In this document: one piece after another, positions 7,002 to 15,502 of the stretch
Layout of the letters: every line of letters starts with the position of its first letter
How positions within the stretch are numbered: the stretch's first letter is position 1
Assembly: GCA_049116315.1 (NCBI GenBank)
Contig: JAGDZD010000008.1
Coordinates: forward strand, 1-64,000
Length of the DNA: 64,000 bases
Source of the DNA: Thalassobius sp049116315
GTDB lineage: Bacteria; Pseudomonadota; Alphaproteobacteria; Rhodobacterales; Rhodobacteraceae
Reading direction: 5' to 3'
The notes under the pieces: generated by a model
What the model was told of the DNA's origin: nothing
The model's database searches: none
The model's input: the letters and a program-made list of their open reading frames with translations, nothing else
Program-made: the position numbers and the translations under genes

Positions 7002-8239
7002 TGAACTCTGTCGCTCAATTCGCTGTCGCCGCTGTTTTTGCTGGTGCGATCACCGGGTCTGTTGGCTTTGTTGAGACCGTGAAAGTTGGGTGCTTGTTTC
7101 CCCTGACCGGACCGGGGGGGCAATATGGCAGGGACAGCGTCATCGCGGTGCAGATGGCCCAAGATCAGTTGAACGCTGGCGAACAGGGCGCAGAGTTTGA
7201 GCTGCAAATCCAGATCGAAGACACACGCTCCAAGGTGCTGCGGTCCGCACAGATTGCGCGGCAGTTGGTGGAACAAAGCGAGGTGGATTTTCTGTGTGGC
7301 GTCGTTAGCAGCAGCGTGGCGCGCGCGGTGTCAGCCGAAGCTGCCCTGCAAGAGACATTCTTCATTGGAACGGATCACGCTTCACCTTCTTTGATCACCG
7401 ATGGGCAGCACCCCTATTATTTCAGGCTGAACAATGGGACCCGTCAGTCGATGCTCGCGGGGGCCAAGTACATCCGTGAACATTATGCGGATCGCAGCAC
7501 GGCGTTGAAGATTGCCTTTATTGGCCCCGATTATGATTATGGGTATCAGGCATGGGATGACCTGCGGGCCTTTTTGCGCAAAGAAGGCGTCCCCTTTGAG
7601 GTTGTCGGAACCTATTGGCCCAAGCTTTTTGAAACCGATTATTCGGTTTACCTGCATGAGTTGCTGACAAATGAGATTGACGTCGTGGTCAGCGGCCACT
7701 GGGGGTTGGACCTTGTGACCTTTATCAAACAGGCGGGGCAGGCCGATCTGTTCGATCATAGCCAATTCATGAATTTTGATGCGGGGGGCAATTACGAGGT
7801 CTTTGCCGAGCTGGGCAATGATATGCCGCTTGGCTTGGTGCTGTCGGCGCGCCACCACGTGAATTGGCCAGATACCGCCGCCAACCGTTGGTTCGTAGAA
7901 GAGTTTCACACCCGCGCTGGCCGCTATCCAAGTTATGCGGCTCAAGGGGCCTATGCCGGCATTGTCGCCATTGCTGCGGCGGTGTCTGCGGCGGGGGGCA
8001 CTCAGGATAAGGCTGCGTTAAAGACGGCCTTTGAAACGCTTTCACTGTCGCTGCCTGAGGATCCGGAAGGCTTCCGTTCGACGATGGATCCCAAAACGCA
8101 TCAGATTTTACAGGTGCAGGCCATCGGGAAAACCGAATTTAACAACAGCTACGCGCCCGCAACGGTGCAGCTTGGGCAATGGTCCGTCTATTACCCGCCC
8201 GAGGCCTGGCCGGTTTTGGAAGCGGGCGACGCTGAATAG
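7001..8239 (+). CDS. Orphan periplasmic binding protein of the branched-chain amino acid/amide family
   Basis: The start overlaps the response-regulator stop (TGATG). A hydrophobic N-terminus (AQFAVAAVFAGAITG) resembles a signal peptide, although it lacks a positively charged n-region. The mature part begins VKVGCLFPLTGPGGQYG, the first strand of Peripla_BP_6 proteins, and is closest in style to urea/amide sensors such as UrtA and AmiC. No permease or ATPase belongs to this operon, so the protein is more likely a ligand receptor for the kinase than part of a transporter. It could also share the Liv-type permease starting at 9905. Confidence 0.85.
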   Translation: MNSVAQFAVAAVFAGAITGSVGFVETVKVGCLFPLTGPGGQYGRDSVIAVQMAQDQLNAGEQGAEFELQIQIEDTRSKVLRSAQIARQLVEQSEVDFLCGVVSSSVARAVSAEAALQETFFIGTDHASPSLITDGQHPYYFRLNNGTRQSMLAGAKYIREHYADRSTALKIAFIGPDYDYGYQAWDDLRAFLRKEGVPFEVVGTYWPKLFETDYSVYLHELLTNEIDVVVSGHWGLDLVTFIKQAGQADLFDHSQFMNFDAGGNYEVFAELGNDMPLGLVLSARHHVNWPDTAANRWFVEEFHTRAGRYPSYAAQGAYAGIVAIAAAVSAAGGTQDKAALKTAFETLSLSLPEDPEGFRSTMDPKTHQILQVQAIGKTEFNNSYAPATVQLGQWSVYYPPEAWPVLEAGDAE

Positions 8240-8259
8240 CATTTCAAATTGTGCGCTTT

Positions 8260-8305
8260 GAGCGCCTACCGCTCGCTCCTTTTCGCATCTGAGCGATCAC
8301 CGCTC
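8260..8305. repeat. Two GAGCG-N5-CGCTC mini-hairpins (copies 2 and 3)
   Basis: GAGCG...CGCTC occurs at 8260-8274 and again at 8291-8305, in the gap between the orphan binding protein and the transporter binding protein. The second copy extends to TGAGCG/CGCTCA. The spacers differ (CCTAC, ATCAC) while the arms are identical, so the structure rather than the loop is conserved. Confidence 0.6.
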
Positions 8306-8470
8306 ACGCCTTCGATGCGCCTAAATTGAGAACCCGATCCGCTTCATCCCTAATGAGCAGGCGTAGGCAAACTGCCTGCGTTGGGAGGATATCGTTCGGT
8401 TTTCATATGCTGTCACGGCAGCTGACCGCGCGACGTTCTGACCCTGACAGGGATAGAACCGGAGGAACAC

Positions 8471-9799
8471 ATGACAACACTTTCAAACAAGACTTCGCGC
8501 AAGTCTGTAATCCTGAAATACTCAACAAGCGCTATGGCGGCGGCGGCCTTTTCACTGGTGGGCACCTTTGCACAGACCAGTTCTGCCATGGCTCAAGATG
8601 CCTCCGTCAAGGTGGGCTTTGTAACCTTCTTGTCCGGCGGCGCAGCTGGCCCATTTGGTGTCCCTGCGCGCAACGCAGCAGAGCTGATGATCCAAGCGAT
8701 CAACGCCGGTAATGTGCCTGCGCCTTATGATACCGCCGGTGTGGGTGGCGCCGCGATCGATCCGATCTTTGTGGATGAAAACTCCAAACAAAAGAACGCG
8801 GACTATCTGAAATTGGTCGAGAAAGATGGTGTTGATATGGTCATTGGCTATATCTCTTCGGGCAGCTGCAAAGCCATTGCACCAGAAGCTGAGAAAGCCA
8901 AAAAACTAACCATTCTGTTTGACTGTGGCACGCCGCAGATTTTTGAAGAGATCGTAACCGAGCCGCAATATACCTTCCGCACGGGGGGGCATGCCACCAT
9001 GGATAACGTTGCAGCTGCGCGCTATCTGGAACAACAGGGCGTGTCGTTGAAAAGCATCGCTGGCATCAACCAAAACTATGCATGGGGTCAGGATTCTTGG
9101 CGCGATTTCTCGGAATCGGTTGCTCAAATCGACACCACTGCGGCCCGCGCAACCGAACAGTTCCCAAAGATCTATGCCGGTCAATACGGGTCAGAGATTT
9201 CGGCGCTTTTGACCTCTAAGCCGGATGTGGTTCATTCCAGCTTCTGGGGTGGCGATATGGAAGCCTTTATCATTCAAGGCTCTGCGCGGGGTGTGTTTGA
9301 ACGCTCCAAAGTGGTCTTGACCACGGGCGAAACCGCCATGCACCGTTTGGGCGCGCAAATGCCAAACGGCACCGTTATTGGGGCGCGTGGCCCACATGGT
9401 GATCTGGCACCAGAATCCGCGCTGAACGATTGGTTCCGCAAGGCTTATTTTGACCGTTTTGGCACCATGCCAACGTACCCGTCCTACAAAATGGCGCAGG
9501 CCCTGTTGGGTGTGAAAGCGGCCGCTGACAAGGCGGGCAGTGCCGAGCAAGACGCTGTGATCGGCGCTTTGAAAGGTCTGGAATGGGACGGCCCAAGTGG
9601 CAAAGTTTCGATGGCGCTTGCGGGTGGTCACCAAGCCATTCAGGACACCGCCTATGGCACCTACCAATACGACAAAGACAGCGGCAAAGCTGTGCTTGTG
9701 GACGTGGTGCGGTTCAACGCGGAATGTGTGAACCCTCCGGCAGGGGTCAGTTCCATCGATTGGATCAAAGGCGGCTTTGAAGGCGCCAAGTGTAACTAA
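8471..9799 (+). CDS. ABC transporter periplasmic binding protein (HAAT family)
   Basis: The 442-residue protein has a long Sec signal (Lys/Arg-rich n-region, then AMAAAAFSLVGTFA, cleavage near AMAQDA) and a mature start VKVGFVTFLSGGAAGPFGVPA typical of type I binding proteins (Peripla_BP_6). A GGAGGA ribosome site precedes the ATG. It heads an operon with two permeases and two ATPases. It is a close paralogue of the protein at 19319, sharing GYISSGSCKAIAP, GTPQIFEEIVT and NQNYAWG. Strong hairpins follow the stop, which should raise its expression relative to the permeases. The ligand is unknown; catabolic neighbours suggest a hydroxy acid or related small molecule. Confidence 0.92.
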   Translation: MTTLSNKTSRKSVILKYSTSAMAAAAFSLVGTFAQTSSAMAQDASVKVGFVTFLSGGAAGPFGVPARNAAELMIQAINAGNVPAPYDTAGVGGAAIDPIFVDENSKQKNADYLKLVEKDGVDMVIGYISSGSCKAIAPEAEKAKKLTILFDCGTPQIFEEIVTEPQYTFRTGGHATMDNVAAARYLEQQGVSLKSIAGINQNYAWGQDSWRDFSESVAQIDTTAARATEQFPKIYAGQYGSEISALLTSKPDVVHSSFWGGDMEAFIIQGSARGVFERSKVVLTTGETAMHRLGAQMPNGTVIGARGPHGDLAPESALNDWFRKAYFDRFGTMPTYPSYKMAQALLGVKAAADKAGSAEQDAVIGALKGLEWDGPSGKVSMALAGGHQAIQDTAYGTYQYDKDSGKAVLVDVVRFNAECVNPPAGVSSIDWIKGGFEGAKCN

Positions 9800-9816
9800 C
9801 TGCACTCTCCCCAGAG

Positions 9817-9871
9817 GTCGCGCCATGCTTTGGTAAGGCGCGACTGTGGCAGGGACTACCCTCCCTGCCAC
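9817..9871. terminator. Two intercistronic hairpins after the binding-protein gene
   Basis: GTCGCGCC pairs with GGCGCGAC (9817-9844), and GTGGCAGGG pairs with CCCTGCCAC (9846-9871). There is no run of T after the second, so this is probably a partial terminator or an RNA-stabilising element between binding protein and permease rather than a complete stop. Confidence 0.6.
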
Positions 9872-9904
9872 TCCCCCCCCTCATTCGACTATTTGGAGAA
9901 CACG

Positions 9905-10801
9905 ATGCTTACCGCAGTCGCAATCGCGGTAGATGGCCTTGGCTTTGCAGCTTGGCTTTTTCTATCCTCAGTTGGGCTTACGCTGATCTACGGTGTGATG
10001 CGCATTCTGAACATCGCGCACGGAGGGTTCTATGCCCTAGGTGCCTATTCATCGGCCTGGGCCATCGGGCTATATACGACCACCGGCAATCCCATTGCCT
10101 TTACCTTTTTGCTGATCCCGCTTGCTGCGCTTTTGGCGGGGGGACTTGCGGGGTTCATCGTCGAAAGAGGCGTGCTGAAGTTCATGTACGGGCGCGACGA
10201 AGTCCTCATGGTTTTGGTGACTTACGCCATCTTCTTGATCCTCGAAGACGTGACCAAACTGATCTGGGGCACGGAATCTTATGTGGCGTGGCAACCGGCT
10301 TTCCACTTTGGCACCATTGATGTGTTTGGCATTCCCTACACGGTCTACAAATTCCTGATCATCGCCGTTGCGATCTTGGTCGGGGCGGCATTGTTCATGG
10401 TGCTCAACAAGACCCGCGCTGGCAAATTGCTTTTGGTGGTCATCGAAGATCGCGAAATCAGCAGTGCGCTTGGTATCAATGTGACGCTGTTTTTCACCAT
10501 GACGTTTATCGCCGGGGCAGTTCTTGGCGCGTTGGGTGGCGCCATCACGGCCCCTGAAATCTCGGTCTCACCGGGGATCGGCGCGGACATCATCGTGCTG
10601 TCGTTTGCTGTGATCGTTATTGGCGGGATGGGATCTATCGGTGGCGCAATGATCGGGGCCCTGATTGTGGGATTTGCACGCGCAGCCTCTGTTCATCTCT
10701 ATCCGCCAGCAGAACTCTTCTCAATTTATCTCGTCATGGCAGCCGTTTTGGCCGTGAAGCCTTATGGCCTCTTTGCCTTGGCAGAAAGCAGGAAAATCTG
10801 A
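9905..10801 (+). CDS. Branched-chain-type ABC permease, LivH subunit
   Basis: I use ATG 9905, preceded by GGAG, instead of the longer frame. The 298-residue product has about eight membrane helices and the LivH signature: SSVGLTLIYGVMRILNIAHGGFYALGAY near the N-terminus and ALGINVTLFF...GALGGAI in the cytoplasmic loop that contacts the ATPase. It forms the membrane channel with the LivM subunit, whose start overlaps its stop (TGATGA). Confidence 0.93.
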   Translation: MLTAVAIAVDGLGFAAWLFLSSVGLTLIYGVMRILNIAHGGFYALGAYSSAWAIGLYTTTGNPIAFTFLLIPLAALLAGGLAGFIVERGVLKFMYGRDEVLMVLVTYAIFLILEDVTKLIWGTESYVAWQPAFHFGTIDVFGIPYTVYKFLIIAVAILVGAALFMVLNKTRAGKLLLVVIEDREISSALGINVTLFFTMTFIAGAVLGALGGAITAPEISVSPGIGADIIVLSFAVIVIGGMGSIGGAMIGALIVGFARAASVHLYPPAELFSIYLVMAAVLAVKPYGLFALAESRKI

Positions 10802-11778
10802 TGAAAACCTTTGATCGCACCGAAGTTGGGCTGCTGCTTGCTTTGCCCATTCTCATTCTCATCGCGTTTTTGATGCCAAAATGGATCGTGAACTACGTCC
10901 ATGTTTCATTGGGCACAGGATTGGTCGCGCTGGGTGTCATGATCCAAATGCGGGCGGGGCTCGTCTCCTTTGGTCAGGGCTTGTACTTCTGCGTTGGTGG
11001 CTATGCTGCGGGCATGAGCGCCAAGTTCCTGGGTGTCACCGACCTGTTCGTTTTGCTGGCGATTGGCATTTTGACGACTGTTGTGTTGTCGGGCGCACTT
11101 GGGTTCTTGCTGCGGCGCTACCGCGAAATCTTCTTTGCCATGTTGTCTTTGGCGGTATCGATGATCCTTTTTGGGCTGCTGTCGAGCACCGAAGAATTGG
11201 GCAGCACGGATGGTTTCAACCTGCCGACCGCAACCTATTTGGGCTGGGCCCCAGAAGGTGAAGTGGCCCGGTTGATGCTCTATTCACTGACCTGCCTGTG
11301 CGCGATTGGCTGCGCGATTGGTTTGAACCGCTTCCTCAAAAGCCCGATCGGCTATGTGAACGAGGCGATCCGCGAAAACGAATTGCGGGTGGAATACCTT
11401 GGCACCTCTGCGCATGAGGCTGTGCACATCACCTATGTGGTTGCTGCAACGGTTTCGGCGATTGGCGGTGTTCTTTGGGCGCTGGCATTGGGACATATCG
11501 ATCCCGAAATGACCAATTGGACAACCTCGGGGCAGTTTGTGTTTATCGCAATCCTGTCGGGCATCGGCAATGTCGCCGCCCCATTGGTCGGAACCTTTGT
11601 CCTTGAAATCATTCGCGTCTACGCCGTCGAAGTGTCGCCAAACACTTGGCAAATGATCCTGGGCACAGTGATGCTTTTGACCATCATCTTCCTTCCCAAA
11701 GGACTGTGGTCCCTGATCTCCAACCGTTCGAAGTCTGCAAAACCTGAGAAGGTCGCAGCTCCAGTCGCAGGAGAATAA
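10801..11778 (+). CDS. Branched-chain-type ABC permease, LivM subunit
   Basis: The 325-residue polytopic protein has LivM features: an early loop with AGLVSFGQGLYFCVGGYAAG, and the ATPase-contact loop REN-ELRVEYLGTSAHEAVH. It starts within the livH-like stop codon and ends 1 base before the first ATPase gene, so the four transporter genes are co-translated. The C-terminal tail is Lys/Ala-rich and cytoplasmic. Confidence 0.92.
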   Translation: MKTFDRTEVGLLLALPILILIAFLMPKWIVNYVHVSLGTGLVALGVMIQMRAGLVSFGQGLYFCVGGYAAGMSAKFLGVTDLFVLLAIGILTTVVLSGALGFLLRRYREIFFAMLSLAVSMILFGLLSSTEELGSTDGFNLPTATYLGWAPEGEVARLMLYSLTCLCAIGCAIGLNRFLKSPIGYVNEAIRENELRVEYLGTSAHEAVHITYVVAATVSAIGGVLWALALGHIDPEMTNWTTSGQFVFIAILSGIGNVAAPLVGTFVLEIIRVYAVEVSPNTWQMILGTVMLLTIIFLPKGLWSLISNRSKSAKPEKVAAPVAGE

Positions 11779-11779
11779 C

Positions 11780-12580
11780 ATGCAGCAAATTCTAGAAACC
11801 CGAAACTTGGAAAAGCAATTTGGCGCAGTCTATGCGGCCAAAGACATCAACATCTCGATCCATGCAGGCGAGGTCATGGGGGTGATTGGATCAAACGGGG
11901 CGGGAAAGACCACCTTTGTGAACATGGTCACTGGCTACCTGACCCCCACCTCCGGCGAGATCCTTTATCGCGGCAAGAACATCACCGGCAAACCCACACG
12001 AGACATCACGCGTCTTGGTATTTGCCGCTCTTTTCAGATCCCGCAGCTTTTTCCTGAATTGCCAGTGATCGAAAACATTTTGATCGCCCTGACCATCGCC
12101 AAGCAGGCCAAACCTGTTTTGCTGCGTCCGGCGGTGGACCCGTCGCTTGAACGCGAAGCCATGGCGCTGCTGCGGCGGTTCAAAATCGATCACTATGCCG
12201 ATCAAGAGATTTCGACACTGGCGCAGGGGGTGCGCAAGCTGGTCGATATCGCCATGGCCACCGTTGCCGATCCAGAGCTGCTGTTTTTGGATGAACCAAC
12301 CAGTGGAGTCAGCGCGGATGAAAAGATGGAATTCATGCGGGTGCTGATTGAGGCGCTGAAATCGACCGATACGGCGGTGCTGTTCATTGAGCATGACATG
12401 GAAATCGTCGAAGCCTTCGCGCCCAGATGTGTGGCGTTTTATGAGGGCACCATTCTGGCAGACGGCCCAACCGCGGAGGTGTTGCAAAACGACAAAGTCC
12501 GCGAGTTTGTGATTGGCAGCGAGTTTCACCGCCAATCTGCCGATCTTTCATCCACCACTGCGATTGCTGAGGAGGCGTAA
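11780..12580 (+). CDS. Branched-chain-type ABC ATPase, LivG subunit
   Basis: The 266-residue ATPase has Walker A GSNGAGKT at 37-44, a Q-loop region (CRSFQIPQLFPEL) and Walker B LLFLDEPTSG at about 167-176, plus the H-loop (FIEHDMEIV). The ABC signature is unusual: STLAQGVRKLVDIA in place of LSGGQ/LSYGQ. That change is seen in the sequence; its effect is unknown, but the rest is intact, so it is probably active. It pairs with the LivF-type ATPase encoded 2 bases downstream. Confidence 0.92.
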   Translation: MQQILETRNLEKQFGAVYAAKDINISIHAGEVMGVIGSNGAGKTTFVNMVTGYLTPTSGEILYRGKNITGKPTRDITRLGICRSFQIPQLFPELPVIENILIALTIAKQAKPVLLRPAVDPSLEREAMALLRRFKIDHYADQEISTLAQGVRKLVDIAMATVADPELLFLDEPTSGVSADEKMEFMRVLIEALKSTDTAVLFIEHDMEIVEAFAPRCVAFYEGTILADGPTAEVLQNDKVREFVIGSEFHRQSADLSSTTAIAEEA

Positions 12581-12582
12581 CC

Positions 12583-13242
12583 ATGTTGCACGTTGATAAT
12601 ATTAGCCTATCAATCCAACGGATTCCGATTTTGCGTGATGTTTCGCTAGAGATCGAAACCGGCACCAGCTGTGGTCTGATTGGGCGCAATGGTGCAGGCA
12701 AAACCACGTTGATGCGCGCCATCATGGGGGCTTTGCCGGTCGAGAAGGGTGCCATTCGTTTCGATGGTCATGATCTTCATGACGCCAAAGGGCACCACCG
12801 GGCTGCTTTGGGGGTGGGATACCTCCCAGAGGACCGTCGCTTGGTGCCCCATTTCACCGTCGAAGAGAACATCATGGTGTCTTTGTGGGCGACAAAATCA
12901 ACCGATCAGTCCCGGCTGAAGTGGGTCTATGACATCATGCCCGAAATCGGTCGTTTTGCGGATCGCAAGGCCCTGACGCTAAGCGGGGGCCAGCAAAAAC
13001 TGGTGGCCTTGGCGCGCTCTTTGGTGGCGGGATCCAACCTGCTTTTGTTGGATGAACCTTTTGAAGGGGTTGCCCCGGCTTTGGCGGCAAGACTGATGGA
13101 GGTGATCGGCGATCTAAAGTCCGAGAACCTGACCGTTCTTGTGTCTGAATCCGACTACACCCATTCGCAAAAAGTTGTCGATAAGGTCTATGCCATCGAA
13201 CGCGGTCAGATCAGCCTCATGAGCACTGAGAAGGCGGCCTGA
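12583..13242 (+). CDS. Branched-chain-type ABC ATPase, LivF subunit
   Basis: The 219-residue protein has Walker A GRNGAGKT (34-41), a canonical signature LSGGQQKLVALARSL (about 134) and Walker B LLLLDEPFEGVAP, the last four residues being typical of LivF. It completes a heterodimeric ATPase with the preceding gene. The alcohol dehydrogenase gene starts 1 base after the stop, so transport and catabolism share one transcript. Confidence 0.92.
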   Translation: MLHVDNISLSIQRIPILRDVSLEIETGTSCGLIGRNGAGKTTLMRAIMGALPVEKGAIRFDGHDLHDAKGHHRAALGVGYLPEDRRLVPHFTVEENIMVSLWATKSTDQSRLKWVYDIMPEIGRFADRKALTLSGGQQKLVALARSLVAGSNLLLLDEPFEGVAPALAARLMEVIGDLKSENLTVLVSESDYTHSQKVVDKVYAIERGQISLMSTEKAA

Positions 13243-13243
13243 G

Positions 13244-14416
13244 ATGGAGGATTTCATATTCAACACCACACCCTCCATTTTCCAGAAATGGGGGGGCGCC
13301 GCAGAGCTGGCGACGGTTGTGCGATCCATTCCCAGCCCGGCGCCGCTCAGCCGTCTTTTGTTCGTGACAGATCCCGGCATTTTGCAGCTTGGTTTGGCCG
13401 ATAAGGCCATGGCAAGCCTTGCGGAGGCGGGGTTTGATGTCTGTGTGTTCAGCGAGATTGAACCCGATCCCAAGGCCCTAACCGTGGAAAATGCCGTCGA
13501 CGTGGCACGGTCAGAACAGTGTGATTGTGTCGTTGGTTTTGGTGGTGGCAGCTCTATGGATGTGGCCAAGGTTGTCGCGTTGATGCTGGGCAGCGATCAG
13601 CCAATGTCTGCCATGTTTGGTGTCAACCAAGCCAAGGGTCTTCGCCTCCCTCTGGTCTTGGTTCCCACAACGGCCGGAACAGGGTCAGAGGTGACGCCGG
13701 TCTCAATCCTAACAACGGGAACAGAGGAAAAGAAGGGGATCGTTTCCCCGCTTATTCTGCCAGACGTTGCCGTGTTGGATGCCGAGTTAACCGTTGGATT
13801 GCCTCCTGCGATCACCGCAGCCACAGGTGTGGATGCGATGGTGCACGCGATCGAAGCGTTCACGTCAAAAAGTGCAAACAACAATCCGATCTCGCGCCAC
13901 CTCGCGAAACAGGCTTTGCTGTTGCTCGGCGCAAACATTCAAACCGCTGTGCACTCTGGCACGGATCGCACCGCCAGAAGCAACATGTTGCTGGGATCTA
14001 TGCTGGCAGGGCAGGCGTTTGCCAACTCTCCGGTGGCTGCGGTTCATGCGTTGGCCTATCCGATTGGCAGCTTGTTTCATGTCCCGCACGGTCTTTCGAA
14101 CGCTTTGGTTCTGCGCGAAGTCATGCGTTTTAATGCGCCAAATGCGGGCCCTCTGTATGCCGAGCTTGCGCCATTGGTCTTTCCTGACATTCGCCAAGAT
14201 CAGCCGCAAGACGCTCAAGTGGCAGAGTGTATCGAGAAGTTTGGCACCCTTACCCAGAGTTTGGGCCTGGAACCGGGGTTGCGTTCGGTTGGGATCAAAG
14301 AGAGCGACATCGCGCGCTTGGCCTCAGACGCCATGAACCAGACGCGTTTGCTGGTGAACAATCCAAGAGACATGACCGAGGCAGATGCCACGGCGATCTA
14401 TTTGGCTGCGCTTTAG
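13244..14416 (+). CDS. Iron-containing alcohol dehydrogenase (4-hydroxybutyrate dehydrogenase-like)
   Basis: This group III dehydrogenase (390 residues) oxidises an alcohol to an aldehyde with NAD(P). The cofactor motif GGGSSMD is at 100-106 and PTTAGTGSEVTP at 141-152. The four metal ligands are in place: D197, H201, H268, H282. The nearby GabD-like semialdehyde dehydrogenase suggests that the product is an acid semialdehyde, as in the Agrobacterium blc (attKL) pathway, where an iron dehydrogenase acts on 4-hydroxybutyrate. Substrates in this family vary (1,3-propanediol, lactaldehyde, butanol), so the exact one is inference. The gene is co-transcribed with the transporter. Confidence 0.88.
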   Translation: MEDFIFNTTPSIFQKWGGAAELATVVRSIPSPAPLSRLLFVTDPGILQLGLADKAMASLAEAGFDVCVFSEIEPDPKALTVENAVDVARSEQCDCVVGFGGGSSMDVAKVVALMLGSDQPMSAMFGVNQAKGLRLPLVLVPTTAGTGSEVTPVSILTTGTEEKKGIVSPLILPDVAVLDAELTVGLPPAITAATGVDAMVHAIEAFTSKSANNNPISRHLAKQALLLLGANIQTAVHSGTDRTARSNMLLGSMLAGQAFANSPVAAVHALAYPIGSLFHVPHGLSNALVLREVMRFNAPNAGPLYAELAPLVFPDIRQDQPQDAQVAECIEKFGTLTQSLGLEPGLRSVGIKESDIARLASDAMNQTRLLVNNPRDMTEADATAIYLAAL

Positions 14417-14426
14417 GCGCGGTCAC

Positions 14427-14456
14427 GGGTCGAAAATTGGCGGTCATTTTCGACCC
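14427..14456. terminator. Strong intercistronic hairpin
   Basis: GGGTCGAAAAT pairs perfectly with ATTTTCGACCC over an 8-nt loop. It lies between the dehydrogenase stop and the cyclase gene. The lack of a following T-run suggests a processing or stability element, or an operator, rather than a classical terminator. Confidence 0.5.
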
Positions 14457-14494
14457 GCACATCCGACCGCGCATTCCAATGGGAGGAAAATGGA

Positions 14495-15439
14495 ATGATT
14501 AAGACAAGCCTTTTGGCAGCAACACTTGGGGTCTTTGCGACAGGGACAATGGCCAGTGATTGGCATGCCTCAAAATGGGGTCCTGACGATGAAATCGGAG
14601 CGGCCAACCACATCACACCTGCCTCTGTGTTAGAGGCCTCAAAACTGATCAAAACCGGCAAAACCTACAGCCTTGGGATCGTTGTCGGGTCTGATACACC
14701 GGCCTTTTCCCCGCGATCCTTAAGCGTCACCATCTTGCAGCCAAACCAAATCGAAACAGATGGTTTGGGCACCAATGGCATGACCTACAATGACGATATC
14801 TTTATGGGATGGTTGGGCATTGGATCTCAGATTGATGGGTTGGGGCACATCGGAATTAAACATGAATATTATAACGGCCATCACGACACAGATTTTGCAA
14901 AAACCGATGGTCTGACAAAGCTTGGTGTCGAGAAAATCCCACCGCTGGTGACCCGCGGTGTCTTACTGGACATGGCCAAATTCTATGATCAAGAGATTGT
15001 CCAAGAGGGCACGCCTTATACAAAAGAAGACATTGTCGCGGCGGCCAATGCGCAGGGTGTTGAGCTGCGCGAAGGGGACACTGTCCTGTTTCATTCCGGT
15101 TGGCTTAATCTGCTGGATGGCAGCGAAGAAGACAAAAAGCGCTATGTTTCAGTTGAGCCCGGACTGGGCAATTCCGGGGCCGAGTATCTTGCCGAAATCG
15201 GTGTCGTCGCGGTTGGGGCTGATACGTGGGGGCTAGAGGTTGTGCCCTTTGAAAACGGTGCCGATGGCGTCTTTTCGGTGCATCAAACTCTGATCCCCGA
15301 AAATGGCATCTACATTTTGGAAAACATGGATACGCGAGAGCTCGTCGCTGATGGCGTCAATGAATTCATGTTTGTCCTTGGGGCGGCGCGTCTCGAAGGG
15401 GCAGTTCAGATGATCATCAACCCGGTCGCAATTCACTAA
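14495..15439 (+). CDS. Secreted cyclase-family hydrolase (kynurenine formamidase-like fold)
   Basis: The 314-residue protein belongs to the cyclase family (PF04199), metal-dependent hydrolases that open amides or lactones. The motif SQIDGLGHIG (about residues 110-119) corresponds to the family's metal-binding xQxDxxxHx segment, and VLFHSGW and GLEVVP are further conserved blocks. An N-terminal signal (KTSLLAATLGVFATGTMAS) suggests export to the periplasm, which is unusual for cytoplasmic formamidases and fits a role in releasing a substrate for the ABC importer. GGGAGG lies upstream. The true substrate (amide, lactone or ester) is unknown. Confidence 0.82.
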   Translation: MIKTSLLAATLGVFATGTMASDWHASKWGPDDEIGAANHITPASVLEASKLIKTGKTYSLGIVVGSDTPAFSPRSLSVTILQPNQIETDGLGTNGMTYNDDIFMGWLGIGSQIDGLGHIGIKHEYYNGHHDTDFAKTDGLTKLGVEKIPPLVTRGVLLDMAKFYDQEIVQEGTPYTKEDIVAAANAQGVELREGDTVLFHSGWLNLLDGSEEDKKRYVSVEPGLGNSGAEYLAEIGVVAVGADTWGLEVVPFENGADGVFSVHQTLIPENGIYILENMDTRELVADGVNEFMFVLGAARLEGAVQMIINPVAIH

Positions 15440-15502
15440 ACACTCCTGTCGCGGCGCCCGTCGCGGCAGACCACTTTCGCCATCTCCGTTAGGAATTTCA
15501 CA

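Noticed and set aside
8471..13242. Calling the importer a true branched-chain amino acid transporter
   Set aside because: The family transports many compounds. The catabolic neighbours point elsewhere, so only the family is given.
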